Assembly: GCA_017412445.1 (NCBI GenBank)
Contig: JAFPYA010000120.1
Span: 1-7,216, forward strand
Source of the DNA: Clostridia bacterium
GTDB taxonomy: Bacteria > Bacillota > Clostridia > Christensenellales > Aristaeellaceae
Direction of reading: 5' to 3'
DNA: 7,216 nt
In this document: positions 1 through 6,404 of the stretch, piece by piece
Position numbering within the stretch: position 1 is the first letter of the stretch
How the letters are laid out: each line of letters begins with the position of its first letter
The notes under the pieces: model-generated
Databases searched by the model: none
What the model was told of the DNA's origin: nothing
Seen by the model: the letters and a program-made list of their open reading frames with translations, nothing else
Made by a program: the position numbers and the translations under genes

Positions 1-18
1 ATCCGGTATGTAAGCCAT
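1..18 (-). CDS. 5' end of an unidentified gene (first six codons only)
   Basis: Read on the minus strand, an ATG at 18-16 opens a frame MAYIPD that runs off the left edge. An AGGAGG ribosome binding site lies at 31-26, seven bases before the ATG, and a promoter lies further upstream at 50-78, so this is very likely a real start. Six residues are too few to assign a family. The gene is separated from the ABC-transporter operon by that operon's terminator and has its own promoter, so it is probably an independent transcription unit. Confidence 0.6.
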
Positions 19-25
19 AGTCGAT

Positions 26-31
26 CCTCCT
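26..31 (-). promoter_or_regulatory. Ribosome binding site of the left-edge gene
   Basis: AGGAGG on the minus strand, a perfect match to the anti-Shine-Dalgarno, seven bases from the ATG at 18. It is the main evidence that a gene begins at the window edge. Confidence 0.75.
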
Positions 32-49
32 GTCAATTCATTCCCATAA

Positions 50-78
50 ATTATACAACATAAACCGTATAAAAGCAA
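50..78 (-). promoter_or_regulatory. Putative sigma-A type promoter for the left-edge gene
   Basis: On the minus strand a perfect TATAAT -10 box lies at 55-50. TTGCTT at 78-73 (3 of 6 matches to TTGACA, including the key TTG) is placed 17 bp upstream. The spacing and the following RBS and ATG support it. The -35 is weak, so strength or dependence on an activator is uncertain. It lies just downstream of the terminator of the ABC operon, fitting a separate unit. Confidence 0.55.
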
Positions 79-90
79 GCCGGGCAGCCG

Positions 91-117
91 CAAAAAACAG
101 CGGGTAGAAACCCGCTG
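91..117 (-). terminator. Rho-independent terminator of the ABC-transporter operon
   Basis: A perfect 8-bp inverted repeat, CAGCGGGT (98-105) and ACCCGCTG (110-117), with a 4-base loop. On the minus strand it is followed directly by six T residues (97-92). This is a textbook intrinsic terminator oriented for minus-strand transcription, 37 bases past the stop codon of the ATPase gene. It shows that the ATPase is the last gene of its operon. Confidence 0.9.
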
Positions 118-154
118 CGAAGCATCTCGGAATAAGGAGCTGTTGCACCGCCGT

Positions 155-838
155 TTACTGCCGGAGGGAAAGCTCGCCTGCGTTCATGTAAAACAGCCTG
201 TCGGCGAAGCGGGCGGCCTCCTGCTCGTGGCTCACCATCATCACCGCCGCGCCGCGCGTCGCTTCGTCCTTCAGAAGGGAGAGCACGGTCCTCGTGTTTT
301 CGTCGTCAAGGTCGCCGGTCGGCTCGTCGGCGAATATGAAGTCGGGCGAAAGGCACAGCGCGCGCACTATCGCCATGCGCCTGAGCTCGCCGCCCGAAAG
401 CTCCTTTGGAAACGCGTTTTCGATTTGGGAAATGCCGAGTGCCTCCATGAGAAACGATATTCGCTTTTTCAAATCCGCGTCGGCGTTCTTTCCCGCGAGC
501 GATACGGGCAGCAGTATGTTTTCCATTGCGGTCAGGCTGCCTATCGCGCCCGTGCCCTGAGGAAGCACGGCAAAGCGCGAGGCGCGAATAAACGAAAGCT
601 CTCTGTCGCTTAAAGCGTAGATGTCCCTGCCGTCAAGCTTCACATTGCCGGTGCTTGGCGTAAGCAGGCCTGCGAGCATTGTCATAAGCGTGGTCTTGCC
701 GCTGCCGCTTCTGCCCATCAGCACAGTGACCTCGCCGCCACGCAGGCACATATCGCAAGGCCTGACCGCCTCGAAATAGTTGGCCTCGCCGCTTTTTCGC
801 ATGAAGCGCTTGCTTACGGATGTGGCTTTAAGCTCCAT
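155..838 (-). CDS. ABC transporter ATP-binding protein, LolD/MacB type
   Basis: A 227-residue cytoplasmic ATPase expected to power the adjacent FtsX-like permease. Visible motifs in order are Walker A GRSGSGKT (42-49), Q-loop Gln94, signature LSGGE (147-151), Walker B FIFADE with catalytic Glu172 (167-172), D-loop GDLD (175-178) and the switch histidine His204 in SHE. The length and the ADEPTGDLD stretch are typical of the LolD/MacB/FtsE (type VII) group. The ATG follows the permease stop directly: TGA at 841-839, ATG at 838-836. A GGGAGG ribosome binding site lies inside the end of the permease gene, so the two are surely co-expressed. The stop TAA is at 157-155. The substrate cannot be told from the ATPase. 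Lipoprotein, peptide or drug export, or a mechanical role, are all possible for this family. Confidence 0.93.
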   Translation of the reverse strand: MELKATSVSKRFMRKSGEANYFEAVRPCDMCLRGGEVTVLMGRSGSGKTTLMTMLAGLLTPSTGNVKLDGRDIYALSDRELSFIRASRFAVLPQGTGAIGSLTAMENILLPVSLAGKNADADLKKRISFLMEALGISQIENAFPKELSGGELRRMAIVRALCLSPDFIFADEPTGDLDDENTRTVLSLLKDEATRGAAVMMVSHEQEAARFADRLFYMNAGELSLRQ

Positions 839-2041
839 TCAGTTGCCCTCCCTGAGAATAATGCCAGTGTCCGCGCGGCTAAGCCTCAGTGCCGACAGCA
901 TGGCTGAAAGCGCCCCCACGGCGCACACGCATACAAGCGTAAGGGCACTCAGCAGCGCCAGCGTGCCGCCGCCCGGCATAAGGAATGGCAGACCCAGCGC
1001 GCCCTCCAATGCGCCCGAGAAGGACAAAAGCACCAGCAGCGCCAGAGCTATGCCGATTGCGCCGCCGAAGAGCGACACCAGCAGCGCCTCCTTAAGGGAG
1101 AGCGCGGCCAGACGCGCGCGGCTCACACCCAGTATTCTGAGAAACGCGTATTCGCGCTTTCTTTCGCCGCCCAGCAGTAAAAACGCGGTCGTAAGCAGTA
1201 TGAACGAAAGCGCCCACACCGCCGCAATCAGCGCGCGTATGGTGGAGGCCACGCCGCCCAGCGAATCGCTCACGCCGCTTATCACGCTGCGGGTCTTTAC
1301 GGCCTCGACCTTGCGCACGTGCACGTTTATGTCGTTTGCCACCTTTTCAACGTCGTATGCGGGGTCCACGCGGAGGTACACCGCCGAGACGACCTGAGAG
1401 GGGTCGCCGCTTATTTTGAGCTCGTGGTTCAGGCTTCGCGCCGCGTTCAGCAGCACGGCCATGGTGTCCATGGTGCAGTAGACCGCGGTGTCGAGCCCCG
1501 TGCCGGTCTGGTCGAGGCGCGCAACCACGTAACAGTTCTGATTGTATATGCGCAGTATCTCGCCCACGCCGGAGTTCACCCTTGAGCCCACGGCTATGTC
1601 CATCAGCTCAAGCTTGTCCGCCGAGCGCTCCTTTATCCACGGCTGCACGGTGAAGTCGGTATCGGGGTCGAAGCCTATCACCTGTATGGGCACGGAGCAG
1701 CAGTCGGCTCTGAGCGAAGCCAGAAACACCTGACCCGATATCTGGGAAACGCCTTCGCGCGCGGCGATTTCGTCTTGCTTGCCCGCGTCCATATAATAGT
1801 AGCCCGTGGTGCCCTGAAGGTACAGGTTGTCTATGTTCACCTTGGATTTGGCGGAGGAGGGCAGCACGATTATGTCCGCGCCCAGGCGGTTTTCGAGCGA
1901 ATGAAGCCCGCTGTTCAGACTCATAACCGTCACGCTGCCGGCCAGCATGCTCAGGCTCAATAGAGCCACCAGCACTGTAAGCGCCGCGGTGCGCCCGGGT
2001 CTTCGCAGAAGGTTTTTAAGAGGCAGGGATTTAAGCGTCAT
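839..2041 (-). CDS. ABC transporter permease, MacB/LolE/FtsX-like
   Basis: A 400-residue membrane protein with the MacB/LolCE/FtsX plan. TM1 is at about 18-40, after a basic N-terminus containing RRPGR. A large extracytoplasmic domain spans about 41-265. Three further TM helices lie at about 270-291, 315-341 and 360-385. Residues 293-311 (ERKREYAFLRILGVSRARL) form the cytoplasmic coupling segment after TM2, which is diagnostic of the FtsX domain. The C-terminus SRADTGIILREG is also typical. The extracytoplasmic domain has cysteines at 114-115, 170 and 189. The start ATG overlaps the stop of the upstream membrane-protein gene by four bases (ATGA, 2041-2038), with AAAGGA eight bases upstream, implying translational coupling. 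It presumably dimerises and works with the downstream ATPase. These systems usually do not import small solutes; the substrate here is unknown. Confidence 0.9.
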   Translation of the reverse strand: MTLKSLPLKNLLRRPGRTAALTVLVALLSLSMLAGSVTVMSLNSGLHSLENRLGADIIVLPSSAKSKVNIDNLYLQGTTGYYYMDAGKQDEIAAREGVSQISGQVFLASLRADCCSVPIQVIGFDPDTDFTVQPWIKERSADKLELMDIAVGSRVNSGVGEILRIYNQNCYVVARLDQTGTGLDTAVYCTMDTMAVLLNAARSLNHELKISGDPSQVVSAVYLRVDPAYDVEKVANDINVHVRKVEAVKTRSVISGVSDSLGGVASTIRALIAAVWALSFILLTTAFLLLGGERKREYAFLRILGVSRARLAALSLKEALLVSLFGGAIGIALALLVLLSFSGALEGALGLPFLMPGGGTLALLSALTLVCVCAVGALSAMLSALRLSRADTGIILREGN

Positions 2042-2421
2042 GCCCTTTTTCCTTTCAGCGCGTCAATGAGCATCAGCGCCGCCTGCCACACAGCGGCAGC
2101 CATCAATATAACGCCCGCCACCGTGGCAAGGGGCTTTGTGTATGTGAGGCAGCGCATGCCCTGCACGGTGCAGGTTTTGAGCCACGTGCCGGGAGCTATC
2201 AGCAAAAACAGGCCGCCAAGTACATTAAGCAGGGCGCATACGAGGTTCGGCCTGAACATGTTGACTATTGAAACCAGAGCGACCGCGCCGCCTGCTATGC
2301 ACAGACCGTTTCTTAGCGCCGTGTCGTGATTACAGGGCCTTGCAAAGGTCAATACGCTTATCATTACGAATATGCCCAGCGCAAACGTCACCGAGGCAAA
2401 CACGCGATTTGTGTTTTTCAT
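2038..2421 (-). CDS. Small four-helix membrane protein, DUF4418-like, first gene of the ABC operon
   Basis: About 127 residues from the ATG at 2421; an in-frame ATG at 2430 would add three. I prefer 2421 because AAAGGA at 2435-2430 sits eight bases before it but touches the upstream ATG. Numbering from the 2430 ATG, four hydrophobic helices lie near 9-29, 41-58, 63-81 and 101-123, and the C-terminus is basic (KGKR). Two short loops carry cysteines: PCNHD with Cys33 (Cys44 follows at the start of helix 2), and CTVQGMRC with Cys87 and Cys94. The spacing and the C-x-x-x-M-x-C then TKP pattern resemble DUF4418 as I remember it; I could not search to confirm. Its four-base overlap with the permease gene points to a partner role in the same transporter complex. 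The molecular function is unknown. Confidence 0.78.
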   Translation of the reverse strand: MKNTNRVFASVTFALGIFVMISVLTFARPCNHDTALRNGLCIAGGAVALVSIVNMFRPNLVCALLNVLGGLFLLIAPGTWLKTCTVQGMRCLTYTKPLATVAGVILMAAAVWQAALMLIDALKGKRA

Positions 2422-2429
2422 GTGTGCCA

Positions 2430-2435
2430 TCCTTT
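2430..2435 (-). promoter_or_regulatory. Ribosome binding site deciding the start of the DUF4418-like gene
   Basis: AAAGGA on the minus strand. Its last A is the first base of the in-frame ATG at 2430, so it cannot serve that codon. It is eight bases from the ATG at 2421, which makes the shorter start the likelier one. Confidence 0.55.
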
Positions 2436-2482
2436 GTCATTGCAGTCGGAGGGAAGATTAGTTTCTTCTAACCGCGGAGTTA

Positions 2483-2511
2483 ATTATAACAAACTTCCCT
2501 CGCGCTGTCAA
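2483..2511 (-). promoter_or_regulatory. Perfect-consensus sigma-A type promoter of the ABC-transporter operon
   Basis: On the minus strand TTGACA (2511-2506), an exact 17-bp spacer and TATAAT (2488-2483) match the housekeeping consensus at all 12 positions. Transcription would start near 2476 and give a leader of roughly 50 bases before the membrane-protein ATG. Twelve matches at ideal spacing suggest either strong constitutive expression or control by a repressor. It is divergent from the galM promoter. Confidence 0.88.
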
Positions 2512-2547
2512 GTAAATAATTATCTGCGTAATTTAAGCAAAAATATA
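2512..2547. promoter_or_regulatory. AT-rich divergent intergenic core with imperfect inverted repeat
   Basis: Between the two -35 boxes lies a 36-bp AT-rich stretch. AATTA (2518-2522) and TAATT (2529-2533) form a 5-bp inverted repeat with a six-base spacer, and TAAAT (2513-2517) pairs with ATTTA (2531-2535) in a second register. This could be an operator or an upstream activating element for either promoter, but short repeats are common in AT-rich DNA, so the assignment is weak. Confidence 0.25.
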
Positions 2548-2576
2548 TTGAATTAAGCCGCTTCGGAGGGTATAAT
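2548..2576 (+). promoter_or_regulatory. Sigma-A type promoter of the galM-dat-rsmH-rsmI operon
   Basis: TTGAAT (2548-2553), a 17-bp spacer and a perfect TATAAT (2571-2576) precede galM, with the likely start of transcription near 2583 and a leader of about 27 bases. The two divergent promoters' -35 boxes are 36 bp apart across an AT-rich stretch, so a single bound protein could influence both. Confidence 0.8.
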
Positions 2577-2609
2577 AGGCGCATAAAATACACGAAAGGT
2601 GCGTTAGTT

Positions 2610-3695
2610 ATGAGGATAGAAATCACCCCCTTCGGCCTGTTCAACCGCCGCGAGGCCTTTAAGTACACCTTCACAAACAACAAGGGCTCGAGCTGCTCGT
2701 TCACAAATCTGGGCGGCTGCATCACCTCGATTCGCATGCCGGACAAAAAAGGCAACATAGACGAAGTGATTCTGGGCTTTGACGACATAAAGCAGTACGC
2801 CAAAAATCCCGGCTTTCTGGGCGCGCTGATTGGCCCTGTGGGCAACAGGATAAGCGGCGCCGCGTTTGAATTTGAAAACAAAAAGTACACCTTCGCGCCC
2901 AACGAGAACGGCACAACCCTTTTGCACTCGGTGCCCTTCGGCTTTGACAGGCAGCTTTGGGACGCGAGCGTATGCGCGGACGCGGACAGGGCGCAATTGG
3001 TGCTCAGGCACTCCTTCTTAAACGCGCAGACGGGCTTCCCCGGAAACATAGAGGCGTGCGTGACCTACACCTTCTTTGAAAACGACAGCCTGAGGATAGA
3101 CTACAAGGCTACGAGCGATGCTCCTACGTTCATGTCGCCCACAAACCACACCTATTTCAATATCGCCGGCACGTGCAAAAAGCGCGTGCCCTCGGTGAAC
3201 CGCCAGACGGTGCAGGTGTACGCGGACAAGTACACCGTGGTAGCCCCTGGCTGCATACCCATAAAGAACGAGAGCGTGGAGGGCACGCCCTTTGACCTGA
3301 GGCAGCCGGTGAAGCTGGGCGACGGCTTCAAATATGAAAAGGAAAACGAGCAGATGCAGCTCGGCAGCGGCTACGACCACAACTTCATACTCTCAGAGCA
3401 GATCGACCTGACCGGGCTTCGCCGCGCGGCCACCGTCTCGGACAGGATAAGCGGCAGGGTGCTCGACGTTTACACCGACATGCCCGCCATGCAGCTCTAC
3501 ACCGCGAACCATCTGCGCCGCTACAACGCTTCGGAAAAGCGCTGGTACGGCAAGCGCAAGGCGCTATGCCTCGAAACCCAGTGCACGCCCGACAGTATAC
3601 ACCACGAGGGCGAGGAGGGCTTCCAGGTGATGAAGTTCGACAAGGAGCATCCCTTCTCCAGCTCAACCGTGTATTCATTTGGCATAATCAAATAA
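2610..3695 (+). CDS. galM: Aldose 1-epimerase (mutarotase), GalM family
   Basis: A 361-residue cytoplasmic protein predicted to interconvert the alpha and beta anomers of a sugar such as galactose or glucose. GalM landmarks in order are GNRISG (78-83), LHS with the first catalytic histidine (His106) followed by PFGFD, NHTYFNIAG with the acid His180 (179-187), TPFDLR (226-231), GYDHNF with Asp256 (254-259), and LETQ with the likely base Glu322, followed by PDS. The length fits the family (about 340-360). The ATG at 2610 is preceded by AAAGG, ten bases away. Usually the first motif reads LHGG; here it is LHSV, a mild departure. No galK, galT or galE lies in the window. The gene instead leads an operon with dat, rsmH and rsmI, so the true sugar substrate and physiological role remain open. 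Confidence 0.88.
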   Translation: MRIEITPFGLFNRREAFKYTFTNNKGSSCSFTNLGGCITSIRMPDKKGNIDEVILGFDDIKQYAKNPGFLGALIGPVGNRISGAAFEFENKKYTFAPNENGTTLLHSVPFGFDRQLWDASVCADADRAQLVLRHSFLNAQTGFPGNIEACVTYTFFENDSLRIDYKATSDAPTFMSPTNHTYFNIAGTCKKRVPSVNRQTVQVYADKYTVVAPGCIPIKNESVEGTPFDLRQPVKLGDGFKYEKENEQMQLGSGYDHNFILSEQIDLTGLRRAATVSDRISGRVLDVYTDMPAMQLYTANHLRRYNASEKRWYGKRKALCLETQCTPDSIHHEGEEGFQVMKFDKEHPFSSSTVYSFGIIK

Positions 3696-3709
3696 AAGAG
3701 GCACAGACG

Positions 3710-4564
3710 ATGCAGGCTTTAGGCTATTACAACGGCAAATTCGGTTTTCTCGACGACATGACCCTGCCCATCACCGACAGGGCGGTGTACTACGGCGACG
3801 GCGTGTACGAGGCGACGCCCACGCGCAATCACGTAATATACGCGATAGACCAGCACGTGGACAGGATGTTTTCAAGCGCGTCCCTGCTCAAAATTGAGCC
3901 GCCCTTTACGAGGGACTGGCTCAAAAACGAACTGAACCTTATGATGGAGCAGATGGATGGGGGCGACAACGTGCTCTACTGGCAGCTGTCGCGCGGCACG
4001 GCGCGCAGGGCGCATCCCTTCCCGGAAAACGTGAAGCCCAACCTCATGATGATGATAACGCCCTACAGGTTTCCGAACCTCGACGAATACGTGAGCGCCA
4101 TCACGCTTGAGGACACGCGCTTTCTGCACTGCAACATAAAGACGCTCAACCTCATCCCTTCCATAATGGCCATGCAGCAGGCCAAGGAGCAGGGCTGCTA
4201 CGAGGCCGTGCTGCACAGAAACGGCAGGGTCACTGAGTGCTCAAAGAGCACCGTGCACATATTGAAGGACGGTTGCCTGATAACCGCGCCCACCGATAAC
4301 CTGATTTTGCCGGGCATCGCGAGGAGCCACCTTATCGAGGGCTGCAATGCAAACGGCATAGAGGTGATAGAGCGGCCTTACAATCTGGGCGAGCTCAAAA
4401 ACGCGGACGAGATATTCATCACCTCCTCCACCTCCTTTTTGCGCCGCTGCGTAAGGCTGGACGACATGGAGGCCGGCGGCAGGGACGAAGCGCGCTTCCA
4501 GACGCTCAAAAACTACGTGTGGAACCGCTTTATCGCGGCGACCGAGGTTGAAAAGGACAGATGA
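3710..4564 (+). CDS. dat: D-alanine transaminase (class IV PLP aminotransferase)
   Basis: A 284-residue cytoplasmic PLP enzyme, predicted to convert D-alanine plus 2-oxoglutarate to pyruvate plus D-glutamate, feeding peptidoglycan synthesis. The fold-type IV landmarks are YYNGK (6-10), DRAVYYGDGVYE (23-34), RGTARRAHPFP (95-105), IKTLNL with the PLP lysine Lys144 (143-148), GCYEAVLHRNGRVTE with the PLP-ring Glu176 (162-176), and TSSTS (238-242). RxxRAH with Arg100 and His102 corresponds to the carboxylate trap of D-amino acid transaminases and argues against branched-chain IlvE or PabC. The frame stays open upstream into galM to 3566, but ATG 3710 has GAGG eight bases before it and matches the family's N-terminus. 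It follows galM by 14 bases and its TGA overlaps the rsmH ATG (ATGA, 4561-4564). Confidence 0.87.
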   Translation: MQALGYYNGKFGFLDDMTLPITDRAVYYGDGVYEATPTRNHVIYAIDQHVDRMFSSASLLKIEPPFTRDWLKNELNLMMEQMDGGDNVLYWQLSRGTARRAHPFPENVKPNLMMMITPYRFPNLDEYVSAITLEDTRFLHCNIKTLNLIPSIMAMQQAKEQGCYEAVLHRNGRVTECSKSTVHILKDGCLITAPTDNLILPGIARSHLIEGCNANGIEVIERPYNLGELKNADEIFITSSTSFLRRCVRLDDMEAGGRDEARFQTLKNYVWNRFIAATEVEKDR

Positions 4565-5505
4565 CGGAATTTCATCATGTGCCGGTGCTGCTTGACGAAT
4601 GCCTTGAGGGCCTTGACATAAAGCCCGAAGGCACATACCTTGACGGCACGCTGGGCGGCGCGGGACATTCAGTGGAGATATTAAAGCGCTTAAGCGGCGG
4701 CAGGCTCTTTGGCATAGACCGCGACGCGGAGGCAATAGCGGCCGCCACAAAGCGCATAGAGGCGGCGGGGCTGTCTCAGGCGTTTACGCCCATACACGGC
4801 AACTTTCACGACGCGAAGGCGCTTTTAAGCGAGCTTGGCGTGACGGCGCTCGACGGCGCGCTGCTGGATCTGGGCGTAAGCAGCCATCAGCTCGACGAGG
4901 GCGAGAGGGGCTTCAGCTATCAGGGCGACTTTCCCCTCGACATGCGCATGGACAAAAGCGCGCCCCTGACCGCCGCGGACATAGTCAACACCGCCTCCGA
5001 AAAGGAGCTGGCCGAGATACTGCGCTCCTACGGCGAGGAAAACTGGGCGGTGCAGATAGCGCGCGTAATTTCGGACAGGCGCAAAATACACCGCATAGAG
5101 ACCACCAAGCAGCTGGTGGACATAATAGACGCCGCGATACCCAAAAAGATACGGGCACGGGACTCTTCCCACCCCGCGAGGCGCACCTTTCAGGCGCTGC
5201 GCATAGCGGTAAACGACGAGCTTAAGCCGCTGGAGCAGGCCTTAAGGGACATAAGCGACCTGCTCAAACCCGGCGGGCGCTTCTGCGTGATCGCCTTCCA
5301 TTCGCTCGAGGACAGGATAGTAAAAACCACCTTCAGGAACATGGCCGACCCCTGCACCTGCCCAAAGAGCTTCCCCGTGTGCGTGTGCGGCAAAAAGCCG
5401 ACCGTAAAAATGATAACGACCAAGCCCATCACCGCGGGGGACAGCGAGCTGGAAGCCAACGCCCGCGCCCGCAGCGCGACGCTCAGAATAATACAAAAGC
5501 TTTAG
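4561..5505 (+). CDS. rsmH: 16S rRNA (cytosine(1402)-N4)-methyltransferase RsmH
   Basis: A 314-residue SAM-dependent enzyme that N4-methylates C1402 in the ribosomal P site. Signatures are HVPVLLDECLE (6-16), the SAM-binding DGTLGGAGHS (28-37), GIDRD (51-55), DLGVSSHQLD (103-112), HPARRTFQALRIAVNDEL (204-221) and VIAFHSLEDR (243-252). Near the C-terminus are four cysteines, CTC at 265-267 and CVC at 274-276, as seen in many Firmicute RsmH proteins, perhaps for a metal or a disulfide. The length matches the family. The ATG lies inside the dat stop, with AAAGGA three bases upstream and GAGG 13 bases upstream, so translation is probably coupled to dat. The usual neighbours mraZ and ftsL are absent. 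Codon use is striking: 21 of 24 isoleucines are ATA. Confidence 0.97.
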   Translation: MTEFHHVPVLLDECLEGLDIKPEGTYLDGTLGGAGHSVEILKRLSGGRLFGIDRDAEAIAAATKRIEAAGLSQAFTPIHGNFHDAKALLSELGVTALDGALLDLGVSSHQLDEGERGFSYQGDFPLDMRMDKSAPLTAADIVNTASEKELAEILRSYGEENWAVQIARVISDRRKIHRIETTKQLVDIIDAAIPKKIRARDSSHPARRTFQALRIAVNDELKPLEQALRDISDLLKPGGRFCVIAFHSLEDRIVKTTFRNMADPCTCPKSFPVCVCGKKPTVKMITTKPITAGDSELEANARARSATLRIIQKL

Positions 5506-5517
5506 CCGGAGGAACAA

Positions 5518-6381
5518 ATGCCCAAACTTCTCGTGGTGGCGACGCCCATAGGCAACCTGAACGACATGACGGCGCGCATGCGCGAGGCGCTCGAAAAATG
5601 CGACCTTATCGCCGCCGAGGACACGCGGGTCACAATGAAGCTCACGCAGGTGCTCGGCATCCACAAGCCCATGATAAGTTGTCACAGGCACAACGAGGAC
5701 GCAAAGAAGGACGCGATCATCGAAAGGATGCTGGCGGAGGATCTGACTGTGGCGCTGACCTGCGACGCGGGAACGCCCGGCATTAGCGACCCCGGCGAGG
5801 CGCTGGTGGCGGCGGCGTGGGAGGCGGACATACCCGTTGAGCCCGTGTGCGGCCCGAGCGCCATAGTGACCGCGCTTTCGGTCAGCGGCTTTGACACGCG
5901 CGCGTTTGCGTTTTACGGCTTTTTGCCCCGCGAAAGCAAGAGCATGGGCGAGGCGCTCAAAAGCATCAAGTCCGCAGGCGTCTCTCCCGCCGTTATATAC
6001 GAAAGTCCTCACCGCGTGGTGGAGCTGCTAAGCCACATAGCCAGAATCCTTCCGGGCGCACGCGTGACCGTGTGCTGTGACCTGAGCAAAAAATTCGAGC
6101 GCATAGACAGGGGAGACGCGGGCGAAATCTACGAAAGACTTAAGCATATGGACAACGTCGAAAAGGGCGAATACTGCGTGGTAATGGACTTTGACGCCGA
6201 CGAAGCGCAACAGGCGCCCGAAGCAGTAGCCGCGCTTTCACCGGAGATGCTGCTGGCTCAGGAGCTTTTAAGCGGCAAAACCATGCCCGAGGCCACGGAC
6301 GCGCTCAAGGCGCAGGGCGTAAAGCGCAACGACATCTACCGCGCGCGCTTAAGGATAAAGGAGCTCGCCGACAGGCTGTAA
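5518..6381 (+). CDS. rsmI: 16S rRNA (cytidine(1402)-2'-O)-methyltransferase RsmI
   Basis: A 287-residue SAM-dependent enzyme of the tetrapyrrole-methylase fold that 2'-O-methylates C1402, the same nucleotide modified by RsmH. Motifs are ATPIGNL (8-14), AAEDTR (32-37), SCHRHNE (54-60), DAGTPGISDPG (83-93), GPSA (112-115), ALSVSGF (119-125), GFLPR (134-138) and YESPHR (161-166). The final 45 or so residues resemble the C-terminal helical domain of RsmI. The ATG is preceded by GGAGGA four bases away and lies 12 bases after the rsmH stop, so both are made from one transcript. No hairpin terminator is visible after the stop; the next gene has its own promoter. Confidence 0.96.
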   Translation: MPKLLVVATPIGNLNDMTARMREALEKCDLIAAEDTRVTMKLTQVLGIHKPMISCHRHNEDAKKDAIIERMLAEDLTVALTCDAGTPGISDPGEALVAAAWEADIPVEPVCGPSAIVTALSVSGFDTRAFAFYGFLPRESKSMGEALKSIKSAGVSPAVIYESPHRVVELLSHIARILPGARVTVCCDLSKKFERIDRGDAGEIYERLKHMDNVEKGEYCVVMDFDADEAQQAPEAVAALSPEMLLAQELLSGKTMPEATDALKAQGVKRNDIYRARLRIKELADRL

Positions 6382-6404
6382 AGTCCTTTTGCGCTATTAT
6401 TTAC

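Noticed and set aside
780..1397. A 205-codon plus-strand open frame opposite the permease gene
   Set aside because: It is rich in Ser, Ala and Arg without domains, is antisense to the FtsX-like permease, and has no convincing RBS. It is a shadow of the biased codon use.
2480..3049. A 189-codon minus-strand open frame opposite galM that reaches into the intergenic region
   Set aside because: It would run through both divergent promoters and is antisense to clear GalM motifs. No family is recognisable.
3566..3709. A 48-codon upstream extension of the dat frame into galM
   Set aside because: The extension has no homology to class IV aminotransferases, whereas ATG 3710 has a well-placed GAGG and starts at the family's usual N-terminus.
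3710..4564. Assignment of the aminotransferase as branched-chain IlvE or aminodeoxychorismate lyase PabC
   Set aside because: The RxxRAH carboxylate-trap motif, the CNIKTLNL stretch around the PLP lysine and the overall similarity fit D-alanine transaminase better. A broad-specificity D-amino acid transaminase is still possible.
5242..6012. A 256-codon open frame on the minus strand across rsmH and rsmI
   Set aside because: It is antisense to two confidently identified genes, has a composition typical of a GC-rich shadow frame (many His, Arg and Ala), and shows no recognisable domain.
6382..6404. A possible terminator between rsmI and mrp
   Set aside because: There are short T runs, but I could find no stable GC hairpin before them, so no terminator is called and read-through into mrp remains possible.
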